NCBI GenBank assembly: GCA_040756435.1
Contig: JBFLZD010000001.1
Location: 62,001 to 126,000 of the forward strand
Origin: Spirochaetota bacterium
GTDB lineage: Bacteria; Spirochaetota; UBA4802; UB4802
DNA: 64,000 nucleotides
Direction: 5' to 3'
Shown here: positions 14,535-23,027 of the stretch, in pieces
Layout: each line of letters begins with the position of its first letter
How positions within the stretch are numbered: the first letter of the stretch is position 1
Notes under the pieces: model-generated
Databases searched by the model: none
What the model was told of the DNA's origin: nothing
The model's input: the letters and a program-made list of their open reading frames with translations, nothing else
Made by a program: the position numbers and the translations under genes

Positions 14535-16025
14535 ATGCCTAATCAGATGCCTGAGAATTTAAAGAATATTAAAGATATACTGGATTTAGATGAGGAATTA
14601 CATAAAGTATCGCCTGAAGCTGAACCTGTTGGTGGCAAGGCTGGTGTAAGGTCCAGGCGAGGTGATATTAATTTTCAGTTAAAACCTGAGGAACTGGAAA
14701 GCTACTTAAATAAATATATTGTTGGTCAGGAAGAAGCAATAGAGATTATTGCTACAAAAATATGTACCCATTTTAACCGCATGCACTTAGAACAGGAATT
14801 ACCTGAAGATGAGAAGATAGTTGGCAATATTAAAAGCAACATGTTGCTCATTGGCCCTACTGGTGTGGGGAAAACATATATTATTAAATTGATAGCAAAA
14901 AAGATTGGTGTTCCGTTTGTAAAGGCCGATGCAACTAAATTCAGTGAAACGGGGTATGTGGGTGGTGATGTTGAGGATCTGGTACGAGAATTAGTACACG
15001 AAGCTGATGGTGATATAGCTAAGGCAGAATATGGGATAATCTACTTAGATGAAATTGATAAAATAGCTTCTAGTGGTACTGTGTATGGACCGGATGTATC
15101 TCGTGCGGGAGTTCAGCGCAACCTTTTAAAACTTATGGAAGAAGCAGATGTTGACCTTAAAACACCCCATGACTTAGCATCACAGGTTGAAGCTGCAATG
15201 GAGGCACAGCGTACAGGAAAGGTAACCCGCAAAAAGATCAATACCAAGAATATTCTGTTTATTGTTTCCGGTGCATTTGGGGGCCTGGAGGACATTATTA
15301 ATAAACGCTTAAATAAGCAAGCTATTGGTTTTGATAAATCACAGGTGAGGCGCGAGGATAGGCAGAGTGTCCTTAAAATGGTAAAAACACAGGACCTTAT
15401 TGAATATGGTTTTGAATCAGAATTTGTTGGGCGTTTGCCTGTTACAGTTGTGCTCAATGATCTGGACCAGGAAGGTTTGTACAAGATTTTGAAGAACAAA
15501 TACAGTACTGTTGTACTGGGCAAAAAGCTAGATTTCAGGGCTTACGGTATAGACCTTGAATTTACCGATGAAGCATTACGGATGCTTGCATCCAAAGCTT
15601 ATAAAGAGCGTACAGGAGCCCGCGGGCTGTTGAGTGTATTTGAAAAAACGCTGATTAAATTTGAAAAAACACTCCCATCCACTGATATAAAAAAGCTTAC
15701 TGTAGACAGGGAAGTAGTTGAACACCCTGAAGAAGTATTAAAGCGAATACTGTTGAGTGATAACATTCGCAAATTCCAGAAAGAATTTTTAATAAAGCAT
15801 GGTATAGTGATGGAATTTGAGGATGAAGCATTACAGATTATACAGGAAAAGGCCCGTGCAGCTGGGATGAGTATAAAACAGTATTGTGATGATTTATTCC
15901 ATGATTATCCTTATGGGATTAAATTAATGAATCTTGAAAGATTTATAATTACAAAAGCTGCCGTTGAAGACCCTCAAGGGTATATTGATGAATATATCCG
16001 TAATTATTACAGCCAGAAAAAATAG
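14535..16025 (+). CDS. ClpX-like AAA+ unfoldase lacking the zinc-binding domain
   Basis: A 496-residue AAA+ ATPase. Walker A GPTGVGKT is at 107-114, followed by the ClpX/HslU-type segment ETGYVGGDVEDLV, Walker B IIYLDEIDK (168-176) and the sensor-2 region ERTGARGLL. An IGF tripeptide at 264-266 sits where ClpX carries its ClpP-docking loop. The ClpX N-terminal Cys4 zinc domain is absent, and about 100 residues extend the C-terminus. It could pair with ClpP elsewhere in the genome or act alone. The ATG at 14535 follows ACGAGGTAAACC, and the gene appears to stand alone. Confidence 0.8.
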   Translation: MPNQMPENLKNIKDILDLDEELHKVSPEAEPVGGKAGVRSRRGDINFQLKPEELESYLNKYIVGQEEAIEIIATKICTHFNRMHLEQELPEDEKIVGNIKSNMLLIGPTGVGKTYIIKLIAKKIGVPFVKADATKFSETGYVGGDVEDLVRELVHEADGDIAKAEYGIIYLDEIDKIASSGTVYGPDVSRAGVQRNLLKLMEEADVDLKTPHDLASQVEAAMEAQRTGKVTRKKINTKNILFIVSGAFGGLEDIINKRLNKQAIGFDKSQVRREDRQSVLKMVKTQDLIEYGFESEFVGRLPVTVVLNDLDQEGLYKILKNKYSTVVLGKKLDFRAYGIDLEFTDEALRMLASKAYKERTGARGLLSVFEKTLIKFEKTLPSTDIKKLTVDREVVEHPEEVLKRILLSDNIRKFQKEFLIKHGIVMEFEDEALQIIQEKARAAGMSIKQYCDDLFHDYPYGIKLMNLERFIITKAAVEDPQGYIDEYIRNYYSQKK

Positions 16026-16050
16026 GTTATTCTATTATAGATTTTATTAG

Positions 16051-16080
16051 TTGACATTTATTAAAATGTTCATATATACT
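16051..16080 (+). promoter_or_regulatory. Sigma-70-type promoter
   Basis: TTGACA (16051-16056) and TATACT (16075-16080) are separated by 18 bases, giving a predicted start about 16087, some 37 bases upstream of the small membrane-protein gene at 16124. It is the best match to the housekeeping consensus noticed in the window. Confidence 0.65.
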
Positions 16081-16123
16081 ACCTTCATAAAGGCTGGTAG
16101 GCTTTGTATATAGTGAGGGAACA

Positions 16124-16333
16124 ATGGCTACAACTGAAGACAGAAAGAAAAAATCAAAGAAAAAATCTACTCTTTTTGATAAGGTTTTTACACTCATTAT
16201 TCAGTATAAAGAAACATCTCTTTTTAGATGGGTGTATAATCATCCTGGTATTGCTATGAGCCTTGTGGCACTCTGGGGTATCATTATTGTTGTTATGTTC
16301 ATGTGGTTTGTTATTTCTCTGGCTACCCCTTGA
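16124..16333 (+). CDS. Small single-pass membrane protein
   Basis: A 69-residue protein with a very basic start (DRKKKSKKKS), an amphipathic middle and one transmembrane segment (about 43-66, GIAMSLVALWGIIIVVMFMW). GAGGG precedes the ATG and a strong promoter lies upstream. The positive N-terminus predicts a cytoplasmic N-terminus. The family is unknown. The 3' end overlaps that of the convergent MBL gene by 11 bases. Confidence 0.6.
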   Translation: MATTEDRKKKSKKKSTLFDKVFTLIIQYKETSLFRWVYNHPGIAMSLVALWGIIIVVMFMWFVISLATP

Positions 16334-17237
16334 TGTACTGATAATCTTTAGCAACTAATTTTACCTGCGCACTGAGGTTTGATATGTAAGCATTCCTTTC
16401 CTGATGAATTGTTCCTTTTTTGTCATATTCTTCCCTGGTTATTAACTCAATTGCCTGTTCAATATCTCCATTAACTTTATCAAGGTAATCTAATAGTAAT
16501 TTTTTGTATTTCTCAGTTGCTTTTAATGATGCGGTAAAAAAAGATACTACGTCATCTTCGGTATAAACAAAACCATGGGCCATACAAAGAATCTTTACTT
16601 CAAGGGATGCCATTTTTTCCAGTGAAGAATAATACTCTTCATATGATGATAAAAATTCAACCTGAACATCCTGTCCATTCATTCCCTGAGGAACACCCAC
16701 AGCTTCACCAGGGCATAACATTTTGATTTGGGGGAAATAATACGCCAAGGAATCACGAGTATGTCCTGGTACTTCATACACAATGCAGGTAAGATCTCCA
16801 AGATCAATAGTATCACCATCTTTCACAGGTAAGGTTATATCAAAACTGGAAAGTGAAACATCCTCCTGGCCTGTTATATCTGCAAATAACGGTTTTTGGA
16901 TGTTGCTTAAGTGAGTCATAAAATCAATAACTGACTGTTTTGCAAGTAGTTGCTGAATGCGATCTGCACCTACTATGGTTAATCCGGGAATTTTTTTTAA
17001 AAGATATGGAATAGCTCCCAGATGGTCGTAGTGTGAATGGGTTATTGCTGCATAATTGAGTTTTTGCGGATTACCCAGAATAGTTGAAAGATCAGTATAA
17101 TATTTTGGGGCTAAAAGATTAATACCTGCATCTATCATCATAATCTTGTTATGTCCCTTAATAATATAAGCTGGATAGCCTATATGCCCTATAACCTGAC
17201 AATAATCGTTAATTGTTCCCTGTGCAAGTAATTTCAT
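16323..17237 (-). CDS. MBL-fold metallo-hydrolase
   Basis: A 304-residue metallo-beta-lactamase-fold protein. The metal motif THSHYDHLG is at 66-74, preceded by an MIDAGINLL strand. Further ligand regions are YEVPGHTRDSLAYY (about 153-166) and the late histidine in CMAHGFVYTEDD. The pattern is that of stand-alone MBL hydrolases of the glyoxalase-II-like group, with two metal ions in the active site. There is no signal peptide, so it is cytoplasmic. The substrate cannot be told from sequence. Confidence 0.82.
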   Translation of the reverse strand: MKLLAQGTINDYCQVIGHIGYPAYIIKGHNKIMMIDAGINLLAPKYYTDLSTILGNPQKLNYAAITHSHYDHLGAIPYLLKKIPGLTIVGADRIQQLLAKQSVIDFMTHLSNIQKPLFADITGQEDVSLSSFDITLPVKDGDTIDLGDLTCIVYEVPGHTRDSLAYYFPQIKMLCPGEAVGVPQGMNGQDVQVEFLSSYEEYYSSLEKMASLEVKILCMAHGFVYTEDDVVSFFTASLKATEKYKKLLLDYLDKVNGDIEQAIELITREEYDKKGTIHQERNAYISNLSAQVKLVAKDYQYIKG

Positions 17238-17465
17238 AATAACCTCGTATACAATAAGGTTTATACTATGAGCTATCGCCCATGAATTAAAAACAATTCA
17301 TTTATAAAAAAAATACTGCATGATTATTGCTACAAGATAATAACCTTAAAATTTTTCAATAACATTTGGTATATTCAGATTTTTTTATTATATTGCGTAA
17401 TGATAATTATTTTTTGTATAATAATGATAACAAAGCTACATTGTTTTAAAATAAGGAATATATAT

Positions 17466-18548
17466 ATGGGTGGTTTTACAATAAAAAGGAACGGATTATT
17501 GTTACTACTGTTGCTTTTATGGCCGTTGAGCATCTCCGGTTATGAGGTTAATATTGCAAACGTCCGACCAAACTTGATGAATATTAGAACCACTAATGGG
17601 AAGTTGTATGCGTATATAGTTTTACTGTTTAATGAAAATCCGCATTTTGTCAATTTAATACAGGCTGATAGTATACCTGTAAGGCTTATGCAGACACCTG
17701 GCTTTAATGTTATGCAGTATGAAGCGTATATTAGAACACTTCAGGATGCACCCTTGAAAGGACTGGCACAGCAAATTCTCCAAGTGTATAAAGAGCCGGA
17801 TAAAGTAACAGATACTGAATTAGAACAACTGACACAGAAACTGGAATATAGAAATATAGTATTACGTTTTTCAAAGGCCAAGGATGGAAATGGATCAAGA
17901 TATCTTCTTGACTATTGCATTTTTGGTAAACGAAAGCCGGTAACCATTAATCATCCTCTTTTTAATATTAAGGAAAAAATATTTAATATCCAGCCTTTGA
18001 TTTATTATGATGAATTTTCAACCAGCAATTCAACCTTCTATTTTGACATGATATACATAAATCCTGATGAAGTGTATAATGATTATATTATATCAAAAAG
18101 AATAATTGAAGGGAAATCCTGCGAGAATATGTTTTTTGTTGGTGCACATGTAACTGAAGATATAAAGTATTGCATAAAAAAAGCTTTTGCCAGCAAGGAA
18201 ACTATATTTGATGAAATCTGGAGAATGTTTGAAATACATGAGTTAACCCATAAAATCCTGAATAATTACTATTATTTCTTTGATCAGGTAACAGGCGAAG
18301 AGCTTGCATTAAGCAGCACCATTTATTATAACACGTATTTAGGATTGGGAATACTTTACAGCTACTTAGATTACAACACTATTAATCCACATCGCATTGC
18401 TGCTACAAATTTCATTAAGTTCTTATCACTGTATACTGCTAATAGTGAGTATATTGAAAAGCCAACACTTATAAAACAAATTCCACTTGAAGATATAAAG
18501 AAGATTGCAAAACTTCATTTTGAAACAACTATAAAAAATCTAAAATAA
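17466..18548 (+). CDS. Secreted protein with HExxH metallopeptidase motif
   Basis: A 360-residue protein. The ATG at 17466 is chosen because AAGGA precedes it and it starts directly with a classic signal peptide (MGGFTIKRNGLLLLLLLLWP, cleavage near SISGYE). HELTH at 258-262 matches the HExxH zinc-peptidase motif, and glutamates follow about 20 residues later (TGEELALS), as needed for a third ligand in gluzincin-like enzymes. No family is recognised. It is probably periplasmic or exported. The rest is rich in Tyr, Asn and Ile with no repeats. Confidence 0.55.
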   Translation: MGGFTIKRNGLLLLLLLLWPLSISGYEVNIANVRPNLMNIRTTNGKLYAYIVLLFNENPHFVNLIQADSIPVRLMQTPGFNVMQYEAYIRTLQDAPLKGLAQQILQVYKEPDKVTDTELEQLTQKLEYRNIVLRFSKAKDGNGSRYLLDYCIFGKRKPVTINHPLFNIKEKIFNIQPLIYYDEFSTSNSTFYFDMIYINPDEVYNDYIISKRIIEGKSCENMFFVGAHVTEDIKYCIKKAFASKETIFDEIWRMFEIHELTHKILNNYYYFFDQVTGEELALSSTIYYNTYLGLGILYSYLDYNTINPHRIAATNFIKFLSLYTANSEYIEKPTLIKQIPLEDIKKIAKLHFETTIKNLK

Positions 18549-18549
18549 T

Positions 18550-18588
18550 GAAACTTTTAAAAACTGTTTTTTAGAAGTACCCATAAAC
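18550..18588 (+). repeat. Short palindromic remnant of dispersed repeat family 1
   Basis: The segment GAAACTTTTAAAAACTG followed by TTTTTTAGAAGTACCCAT matches the two ends of the 115-120 bp element found at 41174, 61895 and 63111, with the middle missing. It forms a hairpin in the space between two convergent genes and may act as a terminator for both. Confidence 0.5.
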
Positions 18589-18589
18589 T

Positions 18590-19645
18590 TTAATTGCGTA
18601 ACCTGATAGGGTTCTGCAGAGTCATTTTGTCTATGGAAAACCCTTTTTTACCAGTGTAAGCGTTGGAATATTCCAGCACAGTACTTAATTGATGTGCAGT
18701 AATATGTTCTTGTTGGGTAAACAGTTCTTCAAGCTGTTTCCATATGAGCACAGTTTTATCCCTTGCAACCCTGAACAGGTCATCTACAGATTCATAATGC
18801 AGTCCCGGCTCTCCGGTGGGGGTAAACCATCGTTCACGATGAAGATTCAATATGTGTCGGTTAATTCTCCTCCCATCGGGGTATCGTACCAGAAAATCGC
18901 TGTAGAATCTTTTTTCTAGAAAGCGAAGTAGCTTAACTAACTGTGGACTGTTATTTTTTTTAATCATGTACACAAAAGGCACACATTTTACAGCAATGTC
19001 AAACATGTCAAGGGGTGTGTAAGGAAATAATGGTGTAGTTATTTTCAGGGAAGTATTGGTATGGGCGATAGCTCCTGCAATTAAATCCTTGATGGCTTTA
19101 TACTGAACAGAACCTTTTACTGGAAGCATTACGTACAGATTATAGTCAAATGGCTCAGAATTAAAAAAATATGCCATATACTGGTCAATAGTATATTCAA
19201 AAAGAAGATGCTGATTTCTATAGAGGGATATTCTATTGTCTTTGAATGTGGGAAAACCAGACCAGTAAAACACAAATGGATGAAACAGCGCATCGACCAC
19301 CCAGTGTGAAACATATCCATAGAAAAAACCTTTTTGATAATACATCCATTCGCTTGGTTCATGTGATGAATGCTTTACAATGGTAGAAAACATATAATGA
19401 ATGATTGGCATGCCGTCATCGGAATGTAACAGGTGTTTTATAGAATTCCCAAAAAATATATCTCTTTTACCAGGGATATAATCAAAAAGGTTTGGAACAA
19501 GTAGTCCTGCCATGGCAGATGAAGTAAAAAGGGGATTGGTAAATTGTATATCCAAAAGATGTGTTGCGTAATTGGGATGCTTTTGCTTTTTTAATGACTT
19601 AACAGATTCAAAAAAAATTCTTTGATGGGTTATTAATCCGGGCAT
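18590..19645 (-). CDS. Zinc-dependent phospholipase C-family protein
   Basis: A 351-residue protein with the arrangement of the zinc-dependent phospholipase C family. MPGLITHQRIF is at the N-terminus, where Trp/His ligate zinc. It is followed by AGLLVPNLFDYIPGKRDIFF (about 45-64), HYMFSTIVKHSS, and GYVSHWVVDALFHPFVFY, with the SHxxxD/H ligand pattern (about 110-127). No signal peptide is evident, so this is likely the cytoplasmic or membrane-associated branch found in anaerobes. It ends close to the convergent gene upstream. Confidence 0.72.
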   Translation of the reverse strand: MPGLITHQRIFFESVKSLKKQKHPNYATHLLDIQFTNPLFTSSAMAGLLVPNLFDYIPGKRDIFFGNSIKHLLHSDDGMPIIHYMFSTIVKHSSHEPSEWMYYQKGFFYGYVSHWVVDALFHPFVFYWSGFPTFKDNRISLYRNQHLLFEYTIDQYMAYFFNSEPFDYNLYVMLPVKGSVQYKAIKDLIAGAIAHTNTSLKITTPLFPYTPLDMFDIAVKCVPFVYMIKKNNSPQLVKLLRFLEKRFYSDFLVRYPDGRRINRHILNLHRERWFTPTGEPGLHYESVDDLFRVARDKTVLIWKQLEELFTQQEHITAHQLSTVLEYSNAYTGKKGFSIDKMTLQNPIRLRN

Positions 19646-19690
19646 AGGTCTACATGTCTGGGGGATTTAAAAAATCCCCCAGATACAGTG

Positions 19691-20023
19691 TTATCGTTTA
19701 TGGCATTGAGTACATAGTGTTGGGGCTTTACCACCTTTTGTCCGGTGGCATCCTAAACATTTACTATGAATGGCATTATATCCTTTATTCTGTGTTTCCC
19801 AGTGGCAACCACTATCGCCGCATTTTTTTGCGGTATTGCCGGTATGATGACATGTTTTGCAATCGGTAATCCCTTTATTTTTATGAATCTGGTGATCAAA
19901 TGTAACAGCACTCTGTTTGGGTGATGCGCTGGTTTTTTTAACTTTCACTACACCCTGTGCAAAAATAAATGCCGGGATGAGTAGAGCAATGAAACACACT
20001 ATAAGTATGTTCTTTTTATTCAT
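19691..20023 (-). CDS. Periplasmic class III (c3-like) tetraheme cytochrome
   Basis: A 110-residue protein with a signal peptide (cleavage near FAQG, residue 22-23) and four heme c sites: CKTCHH, CGDSGCH (a CX4CH form), CLGCH and CTQCH. FDHQIHKNKG supplies a His of the type that acts as distal ligand in cytochrome c3/c7 families. It would carry low-potential electrons in the periplasm, for example to metal or sulfur compounds. It stands alone, 36 bases from the upstream MORN lipoprotein gene and in the same orientation. The partner is not in the neighbourhood. Confidence 0.85.
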   Translation of the reverse strand: MNKKNILIVCFIALLIPAFIFAQGVVKVKKTSASPKQSAVTFDHQIHKNKGITDCKTCHHTGNTAKKCGDSGCHWETQNKGYNAIHSKCLGCHRTKGGKAPTLCTQCHKR

Positions 20024-20055
20024 AGAGCCTCCAATATAAAATATTTAAATAATAA

Positions 20056-20502
20056 TTATTTTCGGATATACACATCATTTTCCCATACACCATCGAAGGT
20101 TGTTCCATCTTTCAAAATAAGCTTCCCTTTCCCATGACGTGCATCATCCTTCCATTCCCCTTCATATCGTGTGCCGTCAGCCCAGGTATAAATGCCAAAA
20201 CCATTTCTCTTACCATCAACCCAGCTACCCCGGTAACTATCGCCATTTTTCCATTTGTATTCACCTTCACCATTACGCAGGTTGTTTTTATAGTTGCCAC
20301 GGTAGGTATCACCATTGTTGAATGTATATTCGCCAAGGCCTTCACGGATACTGTTTTTAAAATTTCCTTTATATGTACCATTCTCATGAATGGTTGTACC
20401 AACTCCATTATTGCAATCACCTTCTTTGCAATTTTTAGGTGCCGAAGCACAGCTTATAGAAAATATGAAAAGTATAATAGTAAAATATTTTATTATTTTC
20501 AT
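20056..20502 (-). CDS. MORN-repeat lipoprotein
   Basis: A 148-residue protein. The start at 20502 is preferred to the longer frame because GGGAGGAG lies directly upstream and it opens with a lipoprotein signal (FTIILFIFSISCASAP, lipid on Cys 17 or so). Residues about 45-148 consist of five MORN-like repeats of about 23 residues (YKGNFKNSIREGLGEY, YRGNYKNNLRNGEGEY, YRGSWVDGKRNGFGIY, YEGEWKDDARHGKGKL, FDGVWEND). Such proteins bind lipid or act as scaffolds. It is probably anchored in the inner or outer membrane facing the periplasm. Confidence 0.8.
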   Translation of the reverse strand: MKIIKYFTIILFIFSISCASAPKNCKEGDCNNGVGTTIHENGTYKGNFKNSIREGLGEYTFNNGDTYRGNYKNNLRNGEGEYKWKNGDSYRGSWVDGKRNGFGIYTWADGTRYEGEWKDDARHGKGKLILKDGTTFDGVWENDVYIRK

Positions 20503-20844
20503 ACTGCTCCTCCCGTTCTTAGAAATAAATCTATATGGTGTTTTTACTGAAGGCATTGTATAAAATGAATTAATATTACGCAAATAGTTTTTTTAAAAAA
20601 ATAGGTAAGGGCGATAGTTCAATAGAAGGGAAGATTTTAGAGTGTAAAAAATACTAATTTGTATATAAAATATTAATGAACTTTTGCAATTGAATGCTAC
20701 ATTATATAATGTTGAATAATAATACGGTAGCACTTGGTCATTCAGGATAAAGCTATGTAGTCCTGGTAGTGGTATTGGTAATTTTGCAGCAAAAAAGGTT
20801 GTAGTATTGATTGGCACTATTACTTAGTAACAAGGGAGAGATCT
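20503..20844. other. Intergenic space, no gene seen
   Basis: This AT-rich space lies between divergent genes. A 74-codon frame on the minus strand (20593-20817) lacks a ribosome site and protein-like composition. One copy of GCGATAGTT (20611-20619) is present. Promoters for both flanking genes must lie here but none is convincing. Confidence 0.5.
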
Positions 20845-21087
20845 ATGAACGATGACACCATGGTAGATTTAACGACAATCAGAGAATTGCGTGAGTTAGA
20901 AGCATCATTGCGTAATGAGATACAGACAGCTAAAAGCGATATAATACGTGATTTACAAAAGAAGGAAGAATATCTTACCCATCTTATTCGTGTATTAATT
21001 GCCAAAGTTGATGCACTGGAGCAGGAAAAAAAGGCAGTATTTCAGGAAAAACCAAAGCCAAACACCAGACGGCTTTTCCGTATATAA
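20845..21087 (+). CDS. Small coiled-coil protein, unknown function
   Basis: An 80-residue, highly charged, alpha-helical protein. Residues 10-65 form a near-continuous coiled coil (IRELRELEASLRNEIQTAKS, later LIRVLIAKVDALEQEKK), and a basic tail ends RRLFRI. GGGAGAG precedes the ATG. It resembles small coiled-coil proteins annotated as hypothetical beside CutA in other bacteria only in a general way. A bidirectional terminator lies about 100 bases downstream. Confidence 0.6.
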   Translation: MNDDTMVDLTTIRELRELEASLRNEIQTAKSDIIRDLQKKEEYLTHLIRVLIAKVDALEQEKKAVFQEKPKPNTRRLFRI

Positions 21088-21190
21088 TAATTAGAATATA
21101 TAAATAAATTTTTTTGAAAAAATAATAGCTTGTGATATAAGGAGTGTATGACCGCATAGGTGATGACCTCACCATGCGTTTCTATATAAA

Positions 21191-21219
21191 ATTCCGTACC
21201 ACAAGTACGGAATTTTTTT
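21191..21219 (+). terminator. Bidirectional rho-independent terminator
   Basis: ATTCCGTAC (21191-21199) pairs with GTACGGAAT (21205-21213) around CACAA and is followed by a T run. It serves the small coiled-coil gene and, read on the other strand with an AT-rich tail, the convergent cutA gene whose stop overlaps the T run. Confidence 0.85.
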
Positions 21220-21535
21220 ATTGTGTAACATCCTCAATCCACTGTAAGTAGTCATGTGATCCACACGTAATTGGTAGTGATATAATTTCAGCCACTTCAT
21301 AGGGGTGTATTTTTTTTATTGTTTCTTCAATAGTGGTATAAAGATTACTTTTTGTTTTGATGATAAGAAGCAATTCCTGGTCATTGCATATTTCACCTTT
21401 CCATGTATAAATAGAAGTAAGTTCTGGAACAATATTGACACAGGCAGCTAATTTTTGTGAAACAAGGGTATTGGCTATATCCAACCCCACTTCTCTGTTA
21501 GGGACAGTACAAAAAATAACGCAGTATTCCATCAT
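21218..21535 (-). CDS. cutA: Divalent-cation tolerance protein CutA
   Basis: A 105-residue protein of the CutA family, trimeric small cytoplasmic proteins of the ferredoxin-like fold tied to copper tolerance. Hallmarks are EVGLDIANTLVSQKLAACVN (about 15-34), the YTWKGEI segment, KTKSNLY and the signature HPYEVAEIISLPI near residue 80. AGGAG lies upstream. The ATG at 21535 is preferred; the next one at 21532 is possible. The family role in metal tolerance is not biochemically settled. Confidence 0.92.
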   Translation of the reverse strand: MMEYCVIFCTVPNREVGLDIANTLVSQKLAACVNIVPELTSIYTWKGEICNDQELLLIIKTKSNLYTTIEETIKKIHPYEVAEIISLPITCGSHDYLQWIEDVTQ

Positions 21536-21563
21536 CAACTCCTGTTAAAAAAATATAAATTAT

Positions 21564-22022
21564 TTATTTTTCCAATCGCTTTTTTCTTCTCATTTCGGCT
21601 TCGCGATATCGGCGTATTTGATCTTCAGTCTCAGGCTGTAACGGTGGAACTTTTTTTGGCATACCCTTTTCATCCAGGGCAACAAAAGTAAGATATGCTG
21701 ATGCAGTATGTCGCACTTCGCCTGTAATAAAATTTTCGGCCTCAACGCGTACACCAACTTCCATAGATGTAGTGCCAACATAGTTGACACTTGCTTTTAA
21801 CCGTAACAAATCACCAATATAAACAGGACTGTGAAAATCCAATCTGTCAATAGAAGCTGTCACAACAAGACAACCTGCATGTCGGGAAGCAACAATGCCT
21901 CCAGTGTTGTCAATAAGTTTCATGATAGTCCCGCCATGCACATTTCCAGCTAAATTGGCATCCTGATGGGTCATCTGCTGTACTATTGTTATAGTGCTTT
22001 CATTGACGGCTTTTGGATTCAT
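21564..22022 (-). CDS. Acyl-CoA thioesterase (hotdog fold, YciA/BACH-like)
   Basis: A 152-residue single hotdog-domain protein. NLAGNVHGGTIMKLIDNTGG (about 24-43) holds the HGG and the helix with the catalytic Asp/Asn region, followed by SIDRLDFHSPVYIGDLLRL and GTTSMEVGVRVEAEN. The C-terminal 30 residues are a charged helix. It would hydrolyse acyl-CoA to free acid and CoA in the cytoplasm. It lies 28 bases upstream of cutA on the same strand, so they may be cotranscribed. Confidence 0.88.
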   Translation of the reverse strand: MNPKAVNESTITIVQQMTHQDANLAGNVHGGTIMKLIDNTGGIVASRHAGCLVVTASIDRLDFHSPVYIGDLLRLKASVNYVGTTSMEVGVRVEAENFITGEVRHTASAYLTFVALDEKGMPKKVPPLQPETEDQIRRYREAEMRRKKRLEK

Positions 22023-22227
22023 ATAGCTACTATTCCTTCAATAGAATTAAAATTACAGGGAATAGTGTATTTTTATATATGGAAATCACAAATTTTTGCA
22101 ACCAAAAAATCAAATCAATTGTCAGCATATAAATGCATTAAAAATATGGGTATATGGTGCCTTCACGGATGATGTTTACATATTCATTATTTTTATCTAT
22201 GCAGTCAACGAACATAATAGGTATATC

Positions 22228-22881
22228 ATGCCAGTAAACAGATCAGAACTTGTATCATTCTATTCACATATGGCAGGGGTTGTTGCTGCCATCGTTGGGT
22301 TGTTAGTGTTAATTTTTACTGCTGATAAGCCTCTTATACAGGTACTATCGGTTATATATGGTATTTCAGTCATTATACTGTTTACGGCAAGCACCCTGTA
22401 TCATGGGCTGAAGCAACAGGAAAATGAAGATTCACCATGGAGAAGATTTGACCACATGGCTATCTTCATCATGATTGCAGGAACGTATACTCCAGTATGC
22501 TATATCTATTTAGATTATCAAACTGCTCTGTATATTATTGTTGCCCAGTGGTTACTGGTGGTATTGGGTATTATCTTCAAGATATATTTTTTCAATGCTC
22601 CGCGTTTTATATATACTGCAATATATTTGGCCATGGGATGGATGGCTATAGTGGTAATCAAGGATATTGTCAGGATTATGGATACTGTATCGCTGTGGTA
22701 TCTTTTTTTAGGTGGTATTGCGTTTACCATTGGCGCACTGTTCTATATCATAAAGTGGCCTCAAAAGAATAATGGACATGTTGGTTTTCATGAAATTTTT
22801 CATGGTTTTATTTTGGCGGGTGCTTTCTTTCATTATATGATGGTATACCATAGTATACAATACATACAAAATATTCATTAA
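22228..22881 (+). CDS. Hemolysin III/PAQR-family membrane protein
   Basis: A 217-residue protein with seven predicted transmembrane segments. The start at 22228 (MPVNRSELVSFYSHMAG) is chosen over an upstream ATG because it gives the family's usual length and N-terminus. Conserved elements are STLYHGLK, DHMAIFIMIAGTYTPVCYI and, near the C-terminus, HEIFHGFILAGAFFHYMM, the His/Ser/Asp set that binds zinc in PAQR proteins. Homologues (TrhA/YqfA) help membrane-lipid homeostasis; the hemolysin label is historical. Confidence 0.9.
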   Translation: MPVNRSELVSFYSHMAGVVAAIVGLLVLIFTADKPLIQVLSVIYGISVIILFTASTLYHGLKQQENEDSPWRRFDHMAIFIMIAGTYTPVCYIYLDYQTALYIIVAQWLLVVLGIIFKIYFFNAPRFIYTAIYLAMGWMAIVVIKDIVRIMDTVSLWYLFLGGIAFTIGALFYIIKWPQKNNGHVGFHEIFHGFILAGAFFHYMMVYHSIQYIQNIH

Positions 22882-22951
22882 AACGATAATTATTCCCACA
22901 CTTTTTAAAGATCACATATACACCGTAAATATCAAAAAAATTATATTACAC

Positions 22952-22980
22952 TTGACGAAATTCTTATACGGGTAGTATTT
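22952..22980 (+). promoter_or_regulatory. Probable promoter for the PTS IIA-ruvB operon
   Basis: TTGACG (22952-22957) lies 17 bases upstream of GTATTT (22975-22980); an alternative -10 TAGTAT overlaps it at 22973-22978. The predicted start is about 40 bases before the PTS gene. Confidence 0.4.
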
Positions 22981-23027
22981 TTGTTGTAATTATAGGGGTT
23001 GTTATATTTTTGGGGTTGATTCTAGAT

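Noticed and set aside
20134-20550. 138-codon frame opposite the MORN gene
   Set aside because: The hydrophobic translation arises from the complement of repeated MORN codons; the MORN gene has the ribosome site and signal peptide.
21115-21190. Possible tRNA or small RNA upstream of the terminator
   Set aside because: No cloverleaf can be formed and the GGTGA/TCACC pairing is too short to support a call.
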